11,032 nt of DNA from a bacterium (GTDB lineage Bacteria; Auribacterota; UBA3054; B51-G9): positions 1 to 11,032 of the forward strand of contig JAOZNZ010000063.1 in NCBI GenBank assembly GCA_029933535.1, given 5' to 3'. Of the stretch, positions 6,112 through 11,032 are shown piece after piece (within the stretch, counting starts at the first letter, position 1; each line of letters begins with the position of its first letter). A program made the position numbers and the translations under genes. Under the pieces are notes generated by a model, which saw only the letters and a program-made list of their open reading frames with translations, ran no database searches and was not told the DNA's origin.

Positions 6112-8667
6112 ATGATCGAAATTCGCGGAGCAAGAGAACATAATCTTAAAAATATTGATGTGGATATACCACACAATAAACTGGTCGTTATTACCGGACT
6201 ATCAGGTTCCGGTAAATCAAGCCTCGCTTTCGATACTCTTTTTGCGGAAGGGCAAAGAAGATTTGTGGAAAGTCTGTCTGCTTACGCAAGACAATTCCTG
6301 GGCCTTATGCAGAAACCACGCGTAGAGCATATCTCAGGATTATCTCCGGCTATTGCTATTGAACAGAGAAACCGCTCAACGGGTTTAAGATCAACTGTTG
6401 GAACTTCAACCGATATTTATGATTATTTGAGATTGCTTTACGCTCACATTGGCATTCCTCACTGTCCTGATTGTGGAAAACCAATTACTCCCCAAACTAC
6501 AGAAGAAATAATTAATTCAATTCTTGATTTGCCCGAAAAATCAAAAATCCAGATCCTTGCTCCGGTGGTTAGTGGTAGAAAAGGCGAACAGAAAGATATT
6601 CTCGATAGAGCAAAGCGCAGCGGATTTGTAAGAGTAAGAATCAACGGTGAAATTTATCTTATTGATGAAGCTGCAATTACTGATAAAAATAAAAAACATT
6701 CTATAGAAATTATCGTTGACAGAATCGTTGTAAAACCTTCCGTGAAAACAAGAATCGCTGATTCTGTTGAAACGGCTCTCCGAATAGGTAAAGGGAAAAT
6801 TATCGTTTCTACTGATAATAAACTTATTAAGAAAAAATCAGCGAAATGGAACGTTCTTCAGCACGGTGATATTCTTTATTCAAAAGCTTTCGCATGCGAA
6901 CATTGTAACAGTAATTACGAGTTCGAACAGCTAACTCCGGGAATCTTTTCTTTTAACAGCCCTTATGGTATGTGTAAAACATGTCACGGACTCGGTATTG
7001 ACCTCAAACACTGGGCCGATTTTATACCGTGCTATGAATGTAATGGTGCTCGACTAAAACCGTACAGCCGTGCGGTTACTGTTTACGGGAAAAGTATTGT
7101 TGAATTTACAAATCTTTCAATTGATAAATGTTACAAATTCATTGATAAACTTAATCTTTCTGATATAGAAGAAAAAATTGTCGGTGAAGTTTGTAAAGAA
7201 ATTAAAAATAGATTGAAATTCCTCATCGATGTCGGACTTGGTTATATTTCACTTTCAAGAAGAAGTAGTTCACTTTCAGGTGGCGAGTCTCAAAGAATAA
7301 GACTCGCATCCCAAATCGGAACCGGACTTACCGGCGTTCTTTATGTCCTTGATGAACCGACAATTGGACTGCATATGCGTGATAATGAAAAACTTCTTGC
7401 TACATTAACTCAATTGCGTGATCTCGGTAATACTGTCGTAATTGTTGAACATGACGCTGAAACTATTTCAAAAGCTGATTACCTGATCGACCTTGGACCC
7501 GGAGCAGGAATTCATGGTGGTCATGTTCTTCATCAGGGCTCTATAAAAAAACTTCTTAAAAACAAAGAATCTCTTACAGCGGCATATTTAACGGGCAAAC
7601 GCGGGATCCCCATCCCTTCTGAAAGAAGAAAATATGACCGTAAAGAAATGCTTACACTTAAAGGCGCAACTCATAATAACCTTAAAAATATTTCGGTGAA
7701 TATTCCTCTTGGATTACTAACTTGTGTGACAGGTGTATCAGGTTCCGGTAAATCATCTCTGATTAATGATACCCTTTTGCCGGCGATGAAACGCGAAATA
7801 TACGGTTCAAATATACCGTCCGGTGATTATAAAAAAATTATCGGCGCGGATAAAATCGATAAAGTTATTGTTGTCGATCAGGCGCCGATTGGAAGAACTC
7901 CTCGTTCAAATCCTGCTACTTATACTAAGGTATTTACTCACATTAGAAACCTTTTTGCAAAAATACCCGAGGCGCGTGCAAGGGGATATTCCCCAAGCAG
8001 ATTTTCTTTTAATGTTAAAGGAGGGAGATGCGAGGATTGTGAAGGTAAAGGAGCTAAACAAATCGAAATGCACTTTCTTCCGGATGTATATGTAACTTGT
8101 GACACTTGCCTTGGCAAAAGATTCAATAAAGAAACACTTGAAATTACTTTTCATGGCAAAAATATTGCTGAAGTACTTGACATGACAGTCGAAGAAGCGT
8201 ATCATTTCTTTAGTAGAGTTCCAATGATTAAAAATATCCTTAGAACTCTTATAGATGTCGGCCTTGAATATATTACTCTCGGTCAGCATGCGACAACACT
8301 GTCCGGCGGGGAAGCCCAAAGAGTAAAATTGTCGAATGAACTCGCGAAACGGGAAACCGGGAAAACACTTTATATTCTTGATGAACCGACAACAGGACTG
8401 CATTTTGCTGATGTCGATAAATTAATCGCTGCATTGCAGCGAATAGTTGATGCAGGAAATACTGTGATAGTAATCGAACATAATATTGACGTTGTAAAAT
8501 GTGCTGATAACATAATCGACCTTGGACCGGAAGGTGGTGATAAAGGTGGTTATGTCATTGCAACAGGGGATCCGAATAAAGTGGCCGATACTCCCGGGAG
8601 TTCAACAGGAAAATATATTTCGCGTGCGTTAAGTGATAATAATAAATCAGCGGTAAATGCCGCTTAA
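6112..8667 (+). CDS. uvrA: UvrA excinuclease subunit A, compact form lacking insertion domain
   Basis: UvrA, the ABC-ATPase damage sensor of nucleotide excision repair. It scans DNA as a dimer and loads UvrB. ATG 6112 gives the canonical N-terminus MIEIRGAREHNLKNI; ATG 6052 would add 20 unconserved residues. Parts seen: Walker A GLSGSGKSS (K35), the zinc pair C118/C121, a UvrB-binding-like region (about 126-250), C262/C265 and C288/C291, then C307/C310. Next come signature LSGGESQR, Walker B VLDEP, second Walker A GVSGSGKSS (K547), the DNA-binding zinc finger C640/C643/C663/C666 with its usual 19-residue loop, signature LSGGEAQR and ILDEPTTGLH. The protein has 851 residues against about 940 in the family. 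Only 15 residues separate C291 from C307, where E. coli UvrA has roughly 120, so the insertion domain appears missing. All ATPase motifs are intact, so it is probably functional. It lies 34 bp after accA and 20 bp before mreB. Confidence 0.96.
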   Translation: MIEIRGAREHNLKNIDVDIPHNKLVVITGLSGSGKSSLAFDTLFAEGQRRFVESLSAYARQFLGLMQKPRVEHISGLSPAIAIEQRNRSTGLRSTVGTSTDIYDYLRLLYAHIGIPHCPDCGKPITPQTTEEIINSILDLPEKSKIQILAPVVSGRKGEQKDILDRAKRSGFVRVRINGEIYLIDEAAITDKNKKHSIEIIVDRIVVKPSVKTRIADSVETALRIGKGKIIVSTDNKLIKKKSAKWNVLQHGDILYSKAFACEHCNSNYEFEQLTPGIFSFNSPYGMCKTCHGLGIDLKHWADFIPCYECNGARLKPYSRAVTVYGKSIVEFTNLSIDKCYKFIDKLNLSDIEEKIVGEVCKEIKNRLKFLIDVGLGYISLSRRSSSLSGGESQRIRLASQIGTGLTGVLYVLDEPTIGLHMRDNEKLLATLTQLRDLGNTVVIVEHDAETISKADYLIDLGPGAGIHGGHVLHQGSIKKLLKNKESLTAAYLTGKRGIPIPSERRKYDRKEMLTLKGATHNNLKNISVNIPLGLLTCVTGVSGSGKSSLINDTLLPAMKREIYGSNIPSGDYKKIIGADKIDKVIVVDQAPIGRTPRSNPATYTKVFTHIRNLFAKIPEARARGYSPSRFSFNVKGGRCEDCEGKGAKQIEMHFLPDVYVTCDTCLGKRFNKETLEITFHGKNIAEVLDMTVEEAYHFFSRVPMIKNILRTLIDVGLEYITLGQHATTLSGGEAQRVKLSNELAKRETGKTLYILDEPTTGLHFADVDKLIAALQRIVDAGNTVIVIEHNIDVVKCADNIIDLGPEGGDKGGYVIATGDPNKVADTPGSSTGKYISRALSDNNKSAVNAA

Positions 8668-8687
8668 TCAAAATACGGATAAATAAA

Positions 8688-9764
8688 ATGAAAAATGATG
8701 GAATTGTAGAAAAAACTAAAGGAAAATTCTTTAATCCATTCCTGCAAATCGTTGGCTTCTTCTCTCGCGATGTTGGTATCGACCTCGGTACCGCCAATAC
8801 TATCCTTTATGTCAGGGGAGAAGGTATTGTGCTTGATGAACCTAGTATTGTCGCTATTCGAAGCAAAACTAATGAAGTCCTCGCTGTTGGTAATGAAGCT
8901 AAAAGAATGGTTGGAAGAACTCCAGGTTCAATTGACGCAATTCGTCCGATGAAAGACGGCGTTATCGCGGATTTTGATATTACAGAAAGTATGCTTAGAC
9001 ATTTTATTCGGAAAGTTCACGATAGACGTACTCTCATCTCACCGAGAATTGTTATCGCAGTTCCATCGGGTATTACTGAAGTCGAAAGACGCGCTGTTAA
9101 AGAATCAGCCGAACGTGCAGGCGCACGAAGAGTTTATTGCATTGAAGAACCTATGGCAGCTGCAATTGGCGTTGGCCTTCCTGTGCATGAACCTGCAGGA
9201 AATATGATTATTGATATCGGTGGCGGTACAACAGAAGTAGCGATTATGTCATTGTCAGGTATCGTTTTCTCAAAATCAATTCGCGTCGGAGGTGACGAAA
9301 TTGACGAGGCTATTATTGAATATATGAAACGTGTATATAATTTGATCATCGGTGAAAGAACTGCTGAAGAAATTAAAATCCAAATCGGTTCAGCTTATCC
9401 CCTGGAACCGGAATTGGAAATGGAAGTCAGAGGGCGCGATAGCGGTGCCGGCCTTCCAAAAACTATTATGATTACCAGTCAGGAAATCAGACAGGCTATA
9501 AGCGACCCCGTTGAAAGTATCGTGGGCGCTGTTCGATATGCTCTTGAAAGATGTCCACCGGAACTGTCGGCTGATTTGATTGACAGAGGATTAGTTCTTG
9601 CCGGCGGTGGTGCTCTCATGAAAGGTCTTGATAAACTTATTGAAGAAGAAACTGGTCTAGCGGTTAATATCGCCGAAAATGCCCTTACAGCTGTCGCACT
9701 CGGAACAGGTGTGATTATTGACGACGAAGAAATACTCAGGAAAGTCGCTATTACAAGTCTTTAA
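8688..9764 (+). CDS. mreB: Rod-shape actin homologue MreB
   Basis: MreB, 358 residues: an ATP-binding actin-like protein that forms membrane-bound filaments guiding the elongation machinery of the cell wall. Actin-fold motifs are present: phosphate-1 DLGTANT (32-38), the connect segment 'AVPSGITEVERRAVKESAERAGARRV' (quoted across its parts: AVPSGITEVE, RRAVKESAERAGA), phosphate-2 IDIGGGTTEVA and the adenosine motif LAGGGALMKGL. Most MreBs begin 5-10 residues before DLGTANT; this one has about 20 extra residues, ending in the amphipathic stretch FFNPFLQIVGFFSRD that could insert into the membrane. No in-frame ATG lies closer to the domain, so I keep 8688. The gene lies 20 bp after uvrA without a clear Shine-Dalgarno. 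The usual mreC/mreD do not follow directly; an exported protein of another family comes next. Confidence 0.97.
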   Translation: MKNDGIVEKTKGKFFNPFLQIVGFFSRDVGIDLGTANTILYVRGEGIVLDEPSIVAIRSKTNEVLAVGNEAKRMVGRTPGSIDAIRPMKDGVIADFDITESMLRHFIRKVHDRRTLISPRIVIAVPSGITEVERRAVKESAERAGARRVYCIEEPMAAAIGVGLPVHEPAGNMIIDIGGGTTEVAIMSLSGIVFSKSIRVGGDEIDEAIIEYMKRVYNLIIGERTAEEIKIQIGSAYPLEPELEMEVRGRDSGAGLPKTIMITSQEIRQAISDPVESIVGAVRYALERCPPELSADLIDRGLVLAGGGALMKGLDKLIEEETGLAVNIAENALTAVALGTGVIIDDEEILRKVAITSL

Positions 9765-9767
9765 TAG

Positions 9768-9836
9768 GTTGAAATGTTGAAAGGGTTTTAATTGACCTAA
9801 TTTCTAATTGATCCAATTAACCTAATCAACCTAATC
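9768..9836. repeat. Short tandem repeats downstream of mreB
   Basis: GTTGAAAT then GTTGAAAG (9768-9783) form an octamer pair just after the mreB stop. Two exact 9-bp units AACCTAATC follow at 9819-9827 and 9828-9836. They overlap the left side of a larger inverted repeat. The units differ from those elsewhere in the window, but the style (short units, two to five copies, intergenic only) is the same. Confidence 0.8.
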
Positions 9837-9969
9837 AAATACCCTAATGAAATAACGCTTTGCGTTCATGCACAATGTCCAAATCCCAAAGAAAAAGTTC
9901 TTTTTTTGTTCATTTCTTTTTCTTGGTTATTTATTAGACCAATTAGAAATTAGATTAATTAGGTCAATT
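9790..9969. repeat. Imperfect inverted repeat filling the mreB-downstream spacer
   Basis: The left arm 9790-9813 (AATTGACCTAAT, TTCTAATTG, then ATC) matches the reverse complement of 9937-9969 at 23 of 24 positions, except for a 9-base insertion in the right arm. A second, smaller imperfect hairpin sits inside (CCAAAGAAAAAG at 9886-9897 with CTTTTTCTTGG at 9916-9926, 18-base loop). No U-run follows the inner hairpin, so it is a poor intrinsic terminator. The spacer could still hold the end of the mreB transcript. No ORF is seen in it. Confidence 0.7.
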
Positions 9970-9989
9970 TAACTAACGTCAAACTTGTT

Positions 9990-10997
9990 ATGAGAAAAAT
10001 CCATCTCCTTATTTTTGTGTTTTTAATGTGCTTTACAATACATGCAAGTTGGGATGATATTAAGTCTAAACTGGTTTCATCGTCTAACATTTATTCTGAA
10101 AATAAATCTGATTCAGAACCTGAATCACTTCTTGATTCAACAAATGTATGGTTTGTTGTGAAAAGCGATAACGTTTCAGCTTACTCTCATAATCGAAGTT
10201 TTTCCATCTATTTAAAAAAATCTGCTGAGGCGTTTATAAATAAGTTATCAACTAATCTTAACATTACTATTCCTCATAATTTTCATTGTAAATTATTTGC
10301 TTTTGATAACCAAAAAGAAATGATGGAATATCTTTCAGATTCCGTTTCAGGAATAGATGTAGAAAGATGGCGCGAAAATGAATCCCTGACTACTTATCGA
10401 TTCTCAGATAAAAATAAATTGCGCAGAAAAGTTTTTCGGGATGATATTCCCTATCTGATTACACTTGCCGTTTTAAATCAAATAGACCGAAATAATAAAA
10501 TTCCGGAAACGCTTAAAATAGGTTTCGCTATTTCAACAGAACAATCAGTATCGAATAAATTGAAAAGTTTAAATTATAATTTGTTGGATGATAGTGAAAA
10601 ATGGATCGACTATAAAACTTTGTTCAAAACTCATTTCGACGCTTATGATGAACCGGAATTTATTGACAATATCGAGGCCGAAGCAGCTTTGTGGGCTATG
10701 TATATAAGAAATAAACTCTCCCCGCAGCAAACAGGGAAATTAATTTATAATTTGGCAAGTGGCGCTGACTTGCAGAAAACTTTCGCAAGAGCTTTTGATG
10801 TGGGAATGTTTGACACTATGCCGAGACTTGAAGAACATGTGCGCAAATGGCTTGAAAATGAATTTCCTGTCGAACAAAAAACAACTTTTTATCTGTCGAC
10901 AAGAAATAAAAATATGATTATTATTTCTTTTGCCGGTCTTATATTTATTCTTATTGTTTCTGTTGTTTATAAATGGCTCAAAGATTTGATCGGTTGA
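9990..10997 (+). CDS. Exported, C-terminally anchored protein, degenerate peptidase-MA-like
   Basis: Protein of 335 residues and unknown function. It has a signal peptide (hydrophobic 4-17, likely cleavage after IHA-19) and a C-terminal membrane helix (about 309-327) followed by a short basic tail, so most of it should face the periplasm. The body has the same order of elements as the two proteins at 122-3093 but is much more divergent. 'NVWFVVKSDNVSAY' is a first strand. The helix 'YLITLAVLNQI' (155-165) sits where HExxH would be, then 'IPETLKIGFA' (171-180), 'AEAALWAMYIRNKL' (about 230-243), 'LIYNLASGADLQKTFARAF' and 'LEEHVRKWLENEF'. The zinc residues are absent (TLAVL; I177 for Glu). It lacks the Lys-rich linkers. 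ATG 9990 has no Shine-Dalgarno but gives the signal peptide. The match to the peptidase-MA family is an inference from motif order. Confidence 0.6.
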   Translation: MRKIHLLIFVFLMCFTIHASWDDIKSKLVSSSNIYSENKSDSEPESLLDSTNVWFVVKSDNVSAYSHNRSFSIYLKKSAEAFINKLSTNLNITIPHNFHCKLFAFDNQKEMMEYLSDSVSGIDVERWRENESLTTYRFSDKNKLRRKVFRDDIPYLITLAVLNQIDRNNKIPETLKIGFAISTEQSVSNKLKSLNYNLLDDSEKWIDYKTLFKTHFDAYDEPEFIDNIEAEAALWAMYIRNKLSPQQTGKLIYNLASGADLQKTFARAFDVGMFDTMPRLEEHVRKWLENEFPVEQKTTFYLSTRNKNMIIISFAGLIFILIVSVVYKWLKDLIG

Positions 10998-11019
10998 CCA
11001 TGCCTAAAAGGAATTTTAC

Positions 11020-11032
11020 TTGAAAAAATTAA
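11020..11032 (+). CDS. Possible start of next gene (cut by window end)
   Basis: AAAAGGA at 11006-11012 is followed seven bases later by TTG AAA AAA TTA, a plausible start of an exported or membrane protein (Met-Lys-Lys-Leu). The ATG at 11000 in another frame stops after seven codons. Only 13 bases are available, so no function can be given. mreC would be a natural neighbour of mreB, but nothing here shows it. Confidence 0.25.

Noticed and set aside
6973..7041. uvrA as a pseudogene or frameshifted gene
   Set aside because: The frame is open throughout, both Walker A/B sets, signature motifs and all CxxC pairs are intact, and the shortening falls at a domain boundary.
7906..8403. 165-codon minus-strand reading frame inside uvrA
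   Set aside because: It lies wholly antisense to conserved UvrA coding sequence and shows no recognisable domain; it is a shadow frame.
9886..9926. Hairpin after mreB as a Rho-independent terminator
   Set aside because: The stem is almost all A:T with a bulge and an 18-base loop, and no T-run follows it.

Overview
The window looks like a chromosomal segment from an AT-rich, Gram-negative-type bacterium. All supported genes lie on the + strand. MreB, a membrane-anchored L,D-transpeptidase and several proteins with export signals point to a rod-forming cell with a peptidoglycan wall. My best guess for the lineage is the PVC superphylum, perhaps a Lentisphaerota-like organism. That rests on general impression only (TPR-LysM-YkuD protein, degenerate peptidase-MA-like proteins, low-complexity spacers) and has low confidence. 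I see no rRNA, tRNA, transposase, phage gene or CRISPR array.

Layout. Positions 1-94 hold short tandem repeats. Positions 122-3093 hold two overlapping genes for secreted, Lys-rich paralogous proteins. They look like members of the peptidase-MA (gluzincin) fold that have lost the zinc-binding residues. A 347-bp spacer (3094-3440) carries a long inverted repeat built of octamers, then a heptamer array. Next is trmL (3441-3917), a tRNA 2'-O-methyltransferase. A short spacer made entirely of three heptamer arrays (3914-3977) separates it from a tight block: L,D-transpeptidase (4011-5102), accA (5109-6077), uvrA (6112-8667) and mreB (8688-9764). Gaps in this block are 6, 34 and 20 bp, so it is probably one transcript. 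After a 225-bp repeat-rich spacer comes a third, shorter degenerate peptidase-MA-like protein, with a signal peptide and a C-terminal membrane anchor (9990-10997). The window ends just inside a possible next gene.

How the genes fit together. The block mixes cell-wall cross-linking (L,D-transpeptidase), fatty-acid precursor synthesis (AccA), cell-shape control (MreB) and nucleotide excision repair (UvrA). Three of the four serve envelope growth, and the three exported pseudo-peptidase-like proteins flank them. An envelope role for that family is therefore plausible but unproven.

The two most notable observations are these. UvrA is compact (851 residues): it appears to lack the insertion domain between two conserved CxxC pairs while keeping every other module. 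The window also encodes three divergent proteins that share a peptidase-MA-like layout without HExxH. The spacers repeatedly use 7- and 8-bp tandem units of unrelated sequence, which is unusual and reminiscent of the heptanucleotide repeats of heterocystous cyanobacteria.
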